Positions 36,312 through 47,286 of a stretch of 64,000 bases of DNA are shown piece after piece (position 1 is the first letter of the stretch; each line of letters opens with the position of its first letter). A program made the position numbers and the translations under genes. Location of the stretch: positions 88,701-152,700 of the forward strand of contig JADLFE010000013.1 in assembly GCA_020845755.1 (NCBI GenBank), in the 5' to 3' direction. The stretch comes from Phycisphaerales bacterium. Its GTDB lineage: Bacteria > Planctomycetota > Phycisphaerae > Phycisphaerales > UBA1924. The notes beneath the pieces were generated by a model. The model worked only from the letters and a program-made list of their open reading frames with translations. It did no database searches and was not told where the DNA came from.

Positions 36312-37442
36312 TCAATCCAACCAATCCTTCGCCTTCAGCCGCTGCGGCACATACTCCTCGGTCACATAGCTGATGTCCTTGGTGATCATCGCTTCGACTT
36401 CCATCTTGAAGCCGTTCTTGAGCAGCCCGTCGATCTCGCGTTGCCACGCCTTGTTCTCGGCAAACCACGGATAGGCCGCGATCTCGTTGGCACGCTTGAT
36501 GTCGTTGTCGGTGAGATCGATCTTGACGGCCTCGCCCAGCTCGCACTCGCGATAGTCCTTGGCGCGAATGCCCAGAAACTTCGCGTCGGGGATCGCCAGG
36601 CGCGAAGACTCAAACGCCAGTGAGATCGAGCCCTGCTTGATCACGCTGTAGATGTAGTGTCCCCACGGGTCGTTATCGAGCACGCAGATGATCGGCAACT
36701 TCAGTTCCTGGTTCAGCCGCTGGAGCAGTCGACGGCATCCGCGCGGAGGCTGCCCGGCCCCGTGCGTCAGAATGCAGTTGTTCTTCTCCCAGAATCGATC
36801 TTCGTTGAAGCGGTTCCACACCGTGCCCTTTTCGACATGGAGCACGAACTTGGCCTCGCACTTGCCGAACTGGATCACGTCGGGCTCGACGATCGACGGG
36901 ATACCCCAGCCGCCCGAACCCTGTTTGCGGGCGTTGATCTCGTCGCCCTTGTCGATGATGGTGATGTTGCCCACCAGAGTGCCGCGGTTCTCGGCGAACA
37001 CGTGCAGTTCCTCGCGGAGCGCCCCGAGCGTCACCTCGAGGTCCTCGAGGATTGGGTCGGATTCCTCCTGGGCGTCGAACGTGTTTTCCTTGGTGCCCGA
37101 GATCGTGTGCTTGGCCTTGTAGAACACTCCGCGGAGGCTGCTGGTCTTCTCGGCGTCGATGAGGTCTTTGATCGTGCTGGCGTGCAGCATCGTCTGCATG
37201 AACTGCTTGGCCGTCTTGAGGTCAAAGAGCGGGCGTTCGCTGGTCGAATCGCCCATCTCGAGGATGCCGCGCTTCTTGTTCCAGATCGTGTTGCTCTTGG
37301 ACCGCGTCGGGATGTCGATCGACGGGTCCTTGCCCGACATCGACGTCTTCACGACGCGTTCGGCCAGCCCCTCGATCTTCTTCATCGTGCGGGCGTCGCG
37401 CTCCTTGATGCGTCCCGCCGCGGCTTTGCTTCCCTTGGCCAT
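36312..37442 (-). CDS. top6A: DNA topoisomerase VI subunit A (Spo11-like)
   Basis: 376 residues, the normal size of archaeal Top6A. GGAG lies 9 nt before the ATG. The winged-helix (5Y-CAP) domain contains the catalytic Tyr108 in LRGVFYKAKHTI, matching the R-x-x-x-Y pattern of Spo11/Top6A. The Toprim domain has Glu204 in HVEKGTVWNRF and the metal-binding DxD at Asp256/Asp258 in LDNDPWGHYIY. The C-terminus continues KFLGIRAKDY and DLTDNDIKRA, also family-typical. With the B subunit it cuts both strands and passes a duplex, using ATP. The B subunit gene lies about 12 kb away on the same strand. Such pairs are normal in archaea and plants but rare in bacteria. Confidence 0.92.
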   Translation of the reverse strand: MAKGSKAAAGRIKERDARTMKKIEGLAERVVKTSMSGKDPSIDIPTRSKSNTIWNKKRGILEMGDSTSERPLFDLKTAKQFMQTMLHASTIKDLIDAEKTSSLRGVFYKAKHTISGTKENTFDAQEESDPILEDLEVTLGALREELHVFAENRGTLVGNITIIDKGDEINARKQGSGGWGIPSIVEPDVIQFGKCEAKFVLHVEKGTVWNRFNEDRFWEKNNCILTHGAGQPPRGCRRLLQRLNQELKLPIICVLDNDPWGHYIYSVIKQGSISLAFESSRLAIPDAKFLGIRAKDYRECELGEAVKIDLTDNDIKRANEIAAYPWFAENKAWQREIDGLLKNGFKMEVEAMITKDISYVTEEYVPQRLKAKDWLD

Positions 37443-37503
37443 CGATCAGACTCCGTTGCCACGCCTCGTTCATGCGGCGGCCCGTCCCTGGCCGCACGGG
37501 CGG

Positions 37504-37509
37504 AGTGTA
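37504..37509 (-). promoter_or_regulatory. -10-like TACACT upstream of top6A
   Basis: On the minus strand TACACT (37509-37504) would give a leader of about 55 nt with GGAG before the ATG. The same hexamer occurs upstream of carA, the tRNA gene and top6B. Confidence 0.4.
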
Positions 37510-37529
37510 GTCGACCGGATCTCGCCGCG

Positions 37530-38441
37530 CTACGCCGCGAGCAAGCGCAGAGCGAGCGTCGCGGCGACTGCCTCCGCCGCGAATCGCGCATCGACCACGT
37601 CACGCAACTCGCGAGGGCGATGCACGCGAACCGCCAGCGTTCCCGCCGCCATCACGCCGGCCCAGACGAGCCTCGCTCGCCACGGGCACGCCCAGGCCCC
37701 CAGCGTCATCCCGATCAGCCCGAGTCTCGCGAGCCCTGCAATCAACCAGAGCCTGCGCGGGCCAAGCAGCGTGGCGAAGGTGCGGGTGCCGAATCGCGCG
37801 TCGGAGGTCTCGTCGTCGAGATCGCACAGTGCCGCGTCCACGATCACGCGGGCCATCAGCAGCACGAGTGTCGAGATCGCCCCCGGACGCGAAAGTCCCG
37901 CCAACAACGTCGTGATCGACGGATCCGCACCGCTGTCACGCTGTTCCCGCGCGGCCAATCCCGCCAACGCCGCGAAGACCGAGATGCCAGCCGCGACATA
38001 CACATTCTTGATCCACGGCACGTCCTTTACACGAGGGCGAGTCGCCCTGGGCCTCGGTGCATACGCGACCACTCCCGCGGCCGCCAGCACGCACGCCGCC
38101 GGCGCCCACACCGAGATGAACCAGCCAAGTGCCCCCGCCGCCAGGATCGAGAGAATCGCACCGAGACGAACGGCGCGGGCATGAGCCTTGAGAAACGCGT
38201 AGCGGGCGGGCTGGGACTCGATGTCCGCCGGATCGATCCACTCGCTGCGGAGTTTGACCCGGTCGAGGGCGTACGCGCCCGTTGCCGTGAGAAACACCGA
38301 GAGCACGAGCGCTGCGCTCGGCGTATCACCCAGCCCGGCGAGTTGCACGAAGCACACCGCCGCCGCGGTGCAGTACGCGCCCGCCCACGCACCGACGTGC
38401 CCGATCGCCTCGATCGCGCTTGTGCCCGATGGCGTTCTCAC
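37530..38441 (-). CDS. UbiA-like membrane protein (prenyltransferase superfamily)
   Basis: 303 residues from GTG at 38441, chosen for its TACGCT-N6-GTG context. About seven to eight hydrophobic segments are visible (WAGAYCTAAAVCFVQLAGL, LVLSVFLTATGAYALD, LGAILSILAAGALGWFISVW, AACVLAAAGVVAYA, VYVAAGISVFAALAGLAA, RLWLIAGLARLGLIGMTLGA). The loop LCDLDDETSDARFGTRTFAT resembles the second Asp-rich motif region of UbiA-type prenyltransferases; the first Asp motif is weak (ALDRVKLRSEWIDPAD). Homologues attach prenyl chains to aromatic or pigment precursors. Whether this one is active is uncertain. Confidence 0.7.
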   Translation of the reverse strand: MRTPSGTSAIEAIGHVGAWAGAYCTAAAVCFVQLAGLGDTPSAALVLSVFLTATGAYALDRVKLRSEWIDPADIESQPARYAFLKAHARAVRLGAILSILAAGALGWFISVWAPAACVLAAAGVVAYAPRPRATRPRVKDVPWIKNVYVAAGISVFAALAGLAAREQRDSGADPSITTLLAGLSRPGAISTLVLLMARVIVDAALCDLDDETSDARFGTRTFATLLGPRRLWLIAGLARLGLIGMTLGAWACPWRARLVWAGVMAAGTLAVRVHRPRELRDVVDARFAAEAVAATLALRLLAA

Positions 38442-38453
38442 GCGTGCAGCGTA
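38442..38453 (-). promoter_or_regulatory. TACGCT box 6 nt before the UbiA-like start (leaderless-type)
   Basis: On the minus strand TACGCT (38453-38448), 6 nt, then GTG at 38441. No Shine-Dalgarno site. Confidence 0.5.
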
Positions 38454-38525
38454 TCGCGAGCAACGTTGCGGCATCATCCGGTGTTCAGTACCTCAAGCAC
38501 CACAATGCAAGGGTTGCAGTGTGTG

Positions 38526-40940
38526 CTACGGACCCACCAACTCCGTGGTCTTGCCGATCGGAAGAGTGAGTCGTTTGCCGCTCGGCCACACCAGCATCGC
38601 GCTCTCCACCCCTTTCGGAATCGAGATGCTGACATGCAGATTGCCATCGATCAGTTTCCCCTTCGACACGATCTCTCCGCCCGGGCTTCTGAACGTCGCC
38701 TCATAGTTCTCGAGTCCGCCCGGATCGGGCTGGATCACGATCCGCTTCCATCCGACGCTCCCCGTCTCCTGGCGAATCCCCGCGACATACGCGAAGTGCC
38801 ACTCAACCAGGTGCCCGAGCATGAAGTGATTGAGGCTGTTGCCCGTGCCGGGCTTGGCGTCCCAAGATTCCGGGAGCGTGGTCAGCCCGCTCTCCACCAT
38901 GAAGCCGTAACTCCCGCGATCACGGCGCGCGTACACCTTGTGCAGCACGTCGTTCCGACCCGCCTCTGCCAGCGCACGGATCAGGAAGACCTGCAGTACC
39001 TCGCCCGACGTCTGCTGGTATCCACGGCCCACCAGGTCCATCACGATCGCATCTACCGCTCGCGGACGATCCGCATCCGGAATCAGGCCCGCGCACAACG
39101 CCGTCGAAACTCCCGCCTGACACGAGCCCTTGTTCAGCGTCGTCGCCGTCTTGGCGTCGTAGAACTTGGCTTGGAATGTCGAGCGGATGGCGGTGTAAAG
39201 ATCGCGATACGTCGCCTCGGCCCTCTCGTGCCCGAGGACCTTCGCCGCATCAGCCACGGTCCGTGCGCCCAGCGCCCAGATCGCGGTCGCGCTCACCTCG
39301 GCGGGAGTCCACTGGCTCGGGCCGTCGCCCTTGCCGTGCCCATAGTCGTACCAATCGCCGAGATTGCTCGTGATTACCCCGTCTTTCGCCGTCGACGAGA
39401 GGTAGTCGACGAACTTCTTCATGCTGTCGAATGATGCCGCGAGCACGTCGCGATCGCCGTACCACTCGTACAGGTGCCACGGCACGAGCACGCCAGAGAT
39501 TCCCCACTCCGGCGCCTCGTTCCAGAATCCGTGCGGCGGTACCCCCACGAGATAGTTCGGGCAATTCGTCGGGATGTGCCCGTCCGGCAACTGCGTGTCG
39601 CGAACGTCGTGTATGATCTTGGTCATGTACGCGTGCGTGTCATAGCGATACGACAGCGCACGCGCCATGTGCCAGTTCTGCTCCTGCCATCCGTTCTTTT
39701 CGCGATGCGGACAGTCGGTAACAACATGGGCCATGTTCGATCGGATCGCCCAGTCGATAATCTTGTGCGCGTCGTTCTGCATCTTCGACGAACACGCGAA
39801 TGATCCGACGCTCTCGCACGCGGCACGGACATGAACGAGTTCGATCATCTTGATGACCGGCAACCCCTTGGGATTCGCCTCGCCAGACGCCACCGCGCCG
39901 TCGACCTCGACGAACTGCGCGCCCTCGTAGCAGAAGATGATCTGATGCGACTGCTCGCCTTCGCGCAGGGTGTAGTCGTGCCAGATGTCCTTGCCGGTGC
40001 CCCAGGTATAGGTGAACTTGACGCGACCCGTCGCCGGTTCCATGTACTCGCACGGCTTGAACCGGATCCTCGCGCCGGCCTTCCCCTCCACCGTGAACCG
40101 GATCAGCGACGAACAATTCTGCGGGAATACGTACGTCGCGACTCCATCGCCCTCGCTCCCCGCGGTCCGACGCTCACGCGGTGAAAAAACCTCAAACTCC
40201 TTCATCGCTGGCGTGGTAAATGGAACGATCGCCGCCTTCGGCGCGTCAACAACCACCGCGGCGTTCCATCCGCCCTCGGGCTTGCCCGGCATGTCCCACG
40301 CCTTGATCTCGCGCGTCGCGTCGTAGTCCTCGCCCGCGTAGATATGCGAGAACGTGATCGGTCCGTCGGTCCACCTCCAGTCCGACCCGCTCATGACGCG
40401 ACGTCGGCTCCCGTCGGCGAGTGTCAGATCGATCGTCGCACGCAGCAGAAAGTTACGCCCCGCCGAGAAATCCGGCATCGCGTCGGTCTTGCTGAATCTC
40501 CCAGCGTCGTTCACCGGCCCGACACGCCAGAACGAATTGCCCAGCATCACGCCGATCGTGTTGCCACCCTTGCGCACGAACTTCGTCACATCAAAGGACT
40601 GCTCATAGATCGTCGTGCTGTACTCCGACCATGGCTGGTCGATGACCGAATCACTGACCCGCTGCCCGTTGATCGTCGCCCGGTAGTGCCCCAGACCGAC
40701 GATCGACAGCGTCGCCTTCGTCACGTTCTGATCGACCGTGAACTCGCCGCGAAACAAAGGGCACGCGCGTCCATCCGCGTCAACGCCCGTCGACAGCCAC
40801 GCGGCTTGGTCGCCCGACTCACTCGCCGCGGCGTCATCACCCGCCGCCATCGCTCCGGGCAGGACCATGCACACCGCCAATACCAGGCACGCCAGGATGA
40901 ACCAACGCCGGCCATCATGCGGAACGATTCGAGTGTTCAT
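38526..40940 (-). CDS. alpha-L-rhamnosidase, GH78 type, secreted
   Basis: 804 residues with a signal peptide (ILACLVLAVCMVLPGAMAA). N-terminal beta domains (about 60-340: FRGEFTVDQNVTKATLSIVG, YRATINGQRVSD, PWSEYSTTIYEQSFDVTKFV) match the GH78 N-domain. The (alpha/alpha)6 barrel carries VVTDCPHREKNGWQEQN, corresponding to the catalytic DCPxR(D/E) motif, and FWNEAPEWGISGVLVPWHLYEWYGD. The C-terminal beta domain contains GWKRIVIQPDPGGLENYEAT. The family releases terminal L-rhamnose from glycans such as pectin side chains, algal ulvan derivatives or flavonoids. This supports a polysaccharide-degrading lifestyle. Confidence 0.9.
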   Translation of the reverse strand: MNTRIVPHDGRRWFILACLVLAVCMVLPGAMAAGDDAAASESGDQAAWLSTGVDADGRACPLFRGEFTVDQNVTKATLSIVGLGHYRATINGQRVSDSVIDQPWSEYSTTIYEQSFDVTKFVRKGGNTIGVMLGNSFWRVGPVNDAGRFSKTDAMPDFSAGRNFLLRATIDLTLADGSRRRVMSGSDWRWTDGPITFSHIYAGEDYDATREIKAWDMPGKPEGGWNAAVVVDAPKAAIVPFTTPAMKEFEVFSPRERRTAGSEGDGVATYVFPQNCSSLIRFTVEGKAGARIRFKPCEYMEPATGRVKFTYTWGTGKDIWHDYTLREGEQSHQIIFCYEGAQFVEVDGAVASGEANPKGLPVIKMIELVHVRAACESVGSFACSSKMQNDAHKIIDWAIRSNMAHVVTDCPHREKNGWQEQNWHMARALSYRYDTHAYMTKIIHDVRDTQLPDGHIPTNCPNYLVGVPPHGFWNEAPEWGISGVLVPWHLYEWYGDRDVLAASFDSMKKFVDYLSSTAKDGVITSNLGDWYDYGHGKGDGPSQWTPAEVSATAIWALGARTVADAAKVLGHERAEATYRDLYTAIRSTFQAKFYDAKTATTLNKGSCQAGVSTALCAGLIPDADRPRAVDAIVMDLVGRGYQQTSGEVLQVFLIRALAEAGRNDVLHKVYARRDRGSYGFMVESGLTTLPESWDAKPGTGNSLNHFMLGHLVEWHFAYVAGIRQETGSVGWKRIVIQPDPGGLENYEATFRSPGGEIVSKGKLIDGNLHVSISIPKGVESAMLVWPSGKRLTLPIGKTTELVGP

Positions 40941-40952
40941 GCACGGAGCATA
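40941..40952 (-). promoter_or_regulatory. TATGCT box 6 nt before the rhamnosidase start (leaderless-type)
   Basis: On the minus strand TATGCT (40952-40947), 6 nt, then ATG at 40940. No Shine-Dalgarno site. A signal-peptide protein made from a leaderless message. Confidence 0.5.
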
Positions 40953-41027
40953 CCGCGCCGCCGCCCCGGACGGTGGGGGACCTTCGGCCCCGTCCCCGGC
41001 AACCGCCGCTTCCGGTCACGCTCGACA

Positions 41028-43283
<2,256 letters not shown>

Positions 43284-43317
43284 TCAATCCGGCGCAGATA
43301 GTCTGGAATTCGAGCGG

Positions 43318-43328
43318 TATGATGGGAC
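43318..43328 (+). promoter_or_regulatory. TATGAT box 5 nt before the folD start (leaderless-type)
   Basis: TATGAT at 43318-43323, then 5 nt, then ATG at 43329. Together with the ligA box it makes a compact back-to-back promoter pair, with 43 bp between the hexamers. Confidence 0.45.
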
Positions 43329-44216
43329 ATGACCGCGCAGATCCTTGACGGCAGTGCACTGGCGAAGAAATACCGTGAGTCCATCCGCACCCGTGCCAAG
43401 GTGGTTCGAGACGCGGGCGGAACAGTGCGCCTCGACGCCGTGCTGGTGGATTCGGGCGACAACGGGGCGCGGGTGTACGCGGAGAACCAGGGCAAGACGT
43501 GCCGCGAACTTGGGATTGATTACCGCCTGCATGAACTTCCCTCGACGAGCACGTTCGATGACATCGCCGGCTGTGTCCAAGGGCTCAACGAAGCGGAGGA
43601 CGTGTGCGCGATCATGCTGCACATGCCGCTCCCCGCGGATGTCGAGCCGTACCGCATTCAGTGCCTCATCTCGCCCGACAAGGACGTGGAGGGCGTGAAC
43701 CCGGCGAACATCGGGAATGTGGTGTACGGGCGTTCTTCGCTGGCGCCATGTACGGGGCTGGCGGTCGTGAAGATGCTCGAGCACACCCACCAGGAACTAC
43801 GCGGCAAGTGCTGCGTGGTGGTCGGCGCCAGCGACGTTGTCGGTAAACCGATCGCGGTGCTCTTGATGCGGACGGACGCGACTGTGATCTCGTGCAACAA
43901 GTGGACGTATGAGTTGCCGGCGCTGACGCGCCGGGCGGACGTTCTGGTTGCGGCGGCGGGCGTGCCGGGCCTGATCAAGGCCGACATGGTGAAGGACGGC
44001 GCAACGGTGGTCGACGTGGGCGTGAATCGGGTGCATACGCCTGACGGGAAGACGAAAACGGTTGGCGACGTCGACTTTGAAGCGGTGAAGGAAAAGGCGT
44101 CGTGGATCAGCCCGGTGCCGGGCGGCGTTGGCCCCATGACCGTGGCCATGCTTCTCCTCAACGTGATCGAGGCCGCAGAACGCCGCGCCAAATGCCGCAA
44201 TGCCCGGTTGGTTTGA
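43329..44216 (+). CDS. folD: bifunctional methylenetetrahydrofolate dehydrogenase / cyclohydrolase
   Basis: 295 residues. The catalytic lysine region is VYAENQGKTCRELGI, the substrate motif IMLHMPLPADVEP, then SPDKDVEGVNPANIGNVVYG, the NAD(P)-binding GASDVVGKPIAVLLM, and the C-terminal SPVPGGVGPMTVAMLLLN. It interconverts methylene-, methenyl- and formyl-tetrahydrofolate, feeding purine and methionine synthesis as well as PanB. Residues around GASDVVGKP replace the more common GRSxxVGKP, a mild variation. The start has the TATGAT box. Confidence 0.93.
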   Translation: MTAQILDGSALAKKYRESIRTRAKVVRDAGGTVRLDAVLVDSGDNGARVYAENQGKTCRELGIDYRLHELPSTSTFDDIAGCVQGLNEAEDVCAIMLHMPLPADVEPYRIQCLISPDKDVEGVNPANIGNVVYGRSSLAPCTGLAVVKMLEHTHQELRGKCCVVVGASDVVGKPIAVLLMRTDATVISCNKWTYELPALTRRADVLVAAAGVPGLIKADMVKDGATVVDVGVNRVHTPDGKTKTVGDVDFEAVKEKASWISPVPGGVGPMTVAMLLLNVIEAAERRAKCRNARLV

Positions 44217-44260
44217 CCGAATTCCCTGCAAGAATCCGAACGGATGGGCGTTCATCCACA

Positions 44261-44289
44261 TTGACACGGGGGCGCAGCGACGCTTGAAT
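44261..44289 (+). promoter_or_regulatory. promoter upstream of tatA
   Basis: TTGACA (44261-44266) and TTGAAT (44284-44289) separated by 17 nt, with a leader of about 55 nt ending in GGAGAGG before the ATG. Confidence 0.5.
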
Positions 44290-44350
44290 TATCGGTTCGC
44301 GGCGTGACGGACCGGAGCGCCGGTTCTGCACACTTGGAGAGGTCGTTGCG

Positions 44351-44662
44351 ATGGAGTTCAACATGATGACGCTGGGCCTCTTTCAGAATCTCAGCCCGTG
44401 GGAAATCCTCCTCATCCTCGGCCTCGGTTTGCTGCTGTTCGGACGTAAACTCCCTGAAGTCGGACGCAGTCTCGGTCGCGGCATCGTTGAGTTCAAGAAG
44501 GGCCTCAAGGGTGTCGAGGACGAAGTCCACGCCGCATCAATGCCCCAGAACCAACCCCCCGCCTACCGATCCCCGCTGCAGAGCGCCGGCAATGACGTCC
44601 GTGTCAGCCGTGCGGACGCCGTCGAGCCCGCGCCGGCCAAGCCCGCGGAACCGACGAACTGA
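44351..44662 (+). CDS. tatA: Sec-independent protein translocase subunit TatA/TatE
   Basis: 103 residues. A single N-terminal transmembrane helix (PWEILLILGLGLLLFG) is followed by the FGRKLPEVGRSLGRGIVEFKKG amphipathic helix that defines TatA. The C-terminal half is polar, Pro/Ala-rich and variable. TatA oligomers form the twin-arginine pore. TatB/TatC are not in the window. GGAGAGG lies 8 nt upstream of the ATG. Confidence 0.93.
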   Translation: MEFNMMTLGLFQNLSPWEILLILGLGLLLFGRKLPEVGRSLGRGIVEFKKGLKGVEDEVHAASMPQNQPPAYRSPLQSAGNDVRVSRADAVEPAPAKPAEPTN

Positions 44663-44772
44663 GTTCCCGTCTATCCATTCATACAACTCGGGTTTGAGAT
44701 GACACGCCCTTTTCAAATGTGCTGCCTTGATCGCGGCACATAGGACCGTTCCGCGCGCCCGCCCATCGCGGA

Positions 44773-44784
44773 TAGGATGCAGAC
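44773..44784 (+). promoter_or_regulatory. TAGGAT box 6 nt before the beta-helix gene start (leaderless-type)
   Basis: TAGGAT at 44773-44778, 6 nt, then ATG at 44785. No Shine-Dalgarno site. Confidence 0.5.
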
Positions 44785-47139
44785 ATGATTGACATGAACA
44801 TTGTCGCTCTCACCGCCGCCGCACTGGTTTCGCAGGTCGGTACCGCACCACGCGCTGATGCACCCACGACGCCTCAGAACGCAACAGCCTCGCCGCAAGA
44901 GGCCCAGTCGCCCGCCGATCCCCTCCCGGTCGTCGAGATCACGGCCGACAACACCAAGATCACCCGCTCCTGCATCATCCGCATCGCTCCCGGAACTGTC
45001 ATCGCCGACGCCGACAACAACGGCGTGATCCAGATCGACGCCGACGATGTGACCGTCACATTCGAGCAGGGCTCAGCACTCCGCGGCGCCACCCCACAAA
45101 CCCCGTGGGACACACTCGCGGGCGTCGGCCTGCGCGTCGATGGGCACAAGGGCGTCAAGATCGACGGCGCTCGAATCCACGGCTTCAAAGTGGGCCTCTA
45201 CGCCTCCGGGACGCCCGGGCTCGAACTCACCAAGATCGATGCCTCCGACAACTTCCGACAGCACCTCAAGTCCACACCGGTCGCCGAGGATGCCTCCGAC
45301 TGGCTGTACCCGCACCACAACGACGACCACCAGTGGATGAAGAACTACGGCGCCGCGATCTACGTCGAGCAGTCAGACAACGTTGTCATCCGAAATGTGC
45401 TCGTACGACGCGGGCAGAACGGCATCGTGCTCGATCGTGTGAATGAATCAAAGATCTACGACAACGACTGCTCCTTCATCTCCGGTTGGGGCGTCGCCAT
45501 GTGGCGTTCCAGCAAAAACGTCATCTGCCGAAATGCCCTTGACTTCTGCGTCCGCGGACACGTCGAGGGCGTCTACAACCGCGGACAGGACTCCGCCGGT
45601 ATCCTCATGTTCGAGCAGTGCTCCAACAACCAGATCCTCGAAAACTCCGTCACCCACGGCGGCGACGGGCTCTTCTCCTTCGCCGGACTCGAGGCCATCG
45701 GCGAGTCCCCCGCCCCCTCGCCCGATTTCGACTACACACGACGCGGCTGCAACGACAACTTCATCATGGACAACGACTTCTCCTTCGCCCCCGCCCACGG
45801 CCTCGAAATGACCTTCAGTTTCGGCAACGTCATCGTCCGTAACCGCATGGCCGAAAACGCCATCTGCGGCATCTGGGGCGGTTACTCGCAGGACATGCTC
45901 ATCGTCGAAAACATGATCCACGGCAACGGGGGCATGGCATACGGACTGGAACGCGGCGGCATCAACATCGAGCACGGCGCCGGGAACCGCATCTACCTCA
46001 ATAACATGCAGAACAACCGCTGCGCCATCCACCTCTGGTGGGACGATGACAAGGACCTCCTCCAGAAGCCCGGCGTCAAAGCGAACTATCACAAGGGGCA
46101 GGGAAACAAAGTCGTCGGTAACTCGATCCTCTTCGATAAGAAACTCCCCTTCAAGGATCTCCGCCCCGACGAAAAATTGATCGCCCTCCAGATCCGCGAC
46201 CCCCTCGGTGGCAGCATCACTGATCTCGGCTGGTTCCAGAACCGCGTCGTCACCGCCAGACATAACGCCATCGAAATGGAAATCCCCGACGGCATCACCC
46301 TCTACAAGGCCGGCGCTCTCACCGCCTACAATCTCCCCAAGGCCGATCGCATCGGTGATTCACGCCCCGTCAGCAACCGCAGTTCGCTCCGCGGCCGCGA
46401 CACGATCATCATGACCGAGTGGGGCCCGTGGGATCATGAATCGCCCCTCGTCCGTCAGTCCCGCGCCGGCGCCGGCGAGATCGCCTTCGACCTCTTCAAA
46501 TTCTCGAGCGATGTCGACATCCAGATCACGGCAAAGGGCGTCACGCCCACCATCGTCAAACCTTCCGCCGATGCCCCCAACGCCAGCGTTACCCTCAAAG
46601 CACAGGCCGCTGGCGTATATCCATTCGAGTTGTCTGTCTCCGACTCGGGCTACCGGCAGGTCGTCTCCGGCGTGCTGATGTCCGCGTCCTGGGACGCCAC
46701 ATTCTTCACCTGGACCAAGGACACAGACCCGCGCGAAAAGATCGACGCATGGCGTGCCCTGGCAGCGGCGCCAGACGCCAAGAAGGCGACGCTCGACAAC
46801 CTCTCCCTCAAGTTCGCCATGGGTGGCCCCGGCACCCTCGCCGTGCTGAAAGACAAACTCGGCTCCGGCGCTCCTGCCAACGACCACTTCGGTGTCATCG
46901 CGACCTCCAAACTCCGCGTTCCCAAGGGAGCCTGGAAGATTTCAACCACCAGCGATGACGGCGTACGCGTCCTTGTCGACGGAAAGCCCGTCATCGAGAA
47001 CTGGACCTGGCACGCCCCAACCAAAAACGACGGTACCTTCACCGTGGACAATGACGCCGAGGTCAGCGTGACCGTCGAGTACTTTGAGATCGACGGCTAT
47101 TCCACGCTCGAGTTCGAACTGGCCCCCGCCGCCAAGTGA
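44785..47139 (+). CDS. secreted right-handed parallel beta-helix protein with PA14-like C-terminus
   Basis: 784 residues with a short signal sequence (VALTAAALVSQVGTAPRA). From about residue 50 to 470 there are parallel-beta-helix coils of NosD/pectate-lyase style: IQIDADDVTVTFEQ, GAAIYVEQSDNVVIRNVLVR, NGIVLDRVNESKIYDND, NVIVRNRMAENAICGIW, GNRIYLNNMQNNRCAIHLWW. The C-terminal ~150 residues (ISTTSDDGVRVLVDGKPVIE ... VEYFEIDGYSTLEFEL) resemble a PA14 carbohydrate-binding domain. This suggests an extracellular polysaccharide-active or -binding protein. No catalytic residues are assignable. Confidence 0.82.
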   Translation: MIDMNIVALTAAALVSQVGTAPRADAPTTPQNATASPQEAQSPADPLPVVEITADNTKITRSCIIRIAPGTVIADADNNGVIQIDADDVTVTFEQGSALRGATPQTPWDTLAGVGLRVDGHKGVKIDGARIHGFKVGLYASGTPGLELTKIDASDNFRQHLKSTPVAEDASDWLYPHHNDDHQWMKNYGAAIYVEQSDNVVIRNVLVRRGQNGIVLDRVNESKIYDNDCSFISGWGVAMWRSSKNVICRNALDFCVRGHVEGVYNRGQDSAGILMFEQCSNNQILENSVTHGGDGLFSFAGLEAIGESPAPSPDFDYTRRGCNDNFIMDNDFSFAPAHGLEMTFSFGNVIVRNRMAENAICGIWGGYSQDMLIVENMIHGNGGMAYGLERGGINIEHGAGNRIYLNNMQNNRCAIHLWWDDDKDLLQKPGVKANYHKGQGNKVVGNSILFDKKLPFKDLRPDEKLIALQIRDPLGGSITDLGWFQNRVVTARHNAIEMEIPDGITLYKAGALTAYNLPKADRIGDSRPVSNRSSLRGRDTIIMTEWGPWDHESPLVRQSRAGAGEIAFDLFKFSSDVDIQITAKGVTPTIVKPSADAPNASVTLKAQAAGVYPFELSVSDSGYRQVVSGVLMSASWDATFFTWTKDTDPREKIDAWRALAAAPDAKKATLDNLSLKFAMGGPGTLAVLKDKLGSGAPANDHFGVIATSKLRVPKGAWKISTTSDDGVRVLVDGKPVIENWTWHAPTKNDGTFTVDNDAEVSVTVEYFEIDGYSTLEFELAPAAK

Positions 47140-47169
47140 CTCCCCACGCACTCCGTTGTCACTCCGCTG

Positions 47170-47199
47170 TTGGCCGATGGCCAACGCCGGGCGTACACT
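47170..47199 (+). promoter_or_regulatory. promoter of tRNA-Met, with overlapping palindrome
   Basis: TTGGCC (47170-47175) and TACACT (47194-47199), 18 nt apart; transcription would begin about 6 nt before the tRNA. The -35 lies within a perfect inverted repeat GTTGGCC-GAT-GGCCAAC (47169-47185), which may also act as a weak terminator of the upstream gene or as an operator. Confidence 0.55.
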
Positions 47200-47210
47200 T
47201 CATCCGTCCT

Positions 47211-47285
47211 GCCGAGGTAGCTCAGCTGGTTTAGAGCGCTGGATTCATAACCCGGAGGTCGGCGGTTCGAGTCCGCCCCTCGGCA
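47211..47285 (+). tRNA. tRNA-Met (CAT)
   Basis: A 75-nt cloverleaf: 7-bp acceptor stem GCCGAGG/CCTCGGC fully paired, D-arm GCTC/GAGC, anticodon loop TTCATAA giving CAT, variable loop AGGTC, and T-arm GGCGG-TTCGAGT-CCGCC. CCA is not encoded and the discriminator is A. The anticodon stem CTGGA/CCCGG has an A-C mismatch next to the loop. The D-loop (AGCTGGTTTA) and fully paired acceptor favour elongator Met; the initiator would normally show an unpaired 1-72 position. A tRNA-Ile2 with lysidine cannot be excluded. Confidence 0.92.
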
Positions 47286-47286
47286 T

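Noticed and set aside
36657..39434. A 925-codon plus-strand open frame across top6A, the UbiA-like gene and the rhamnosidase
   Set aside because: It spans three well-supported antisense genes and the gaps between them, and its sequence has the same Arg/His-rich shadow composition.
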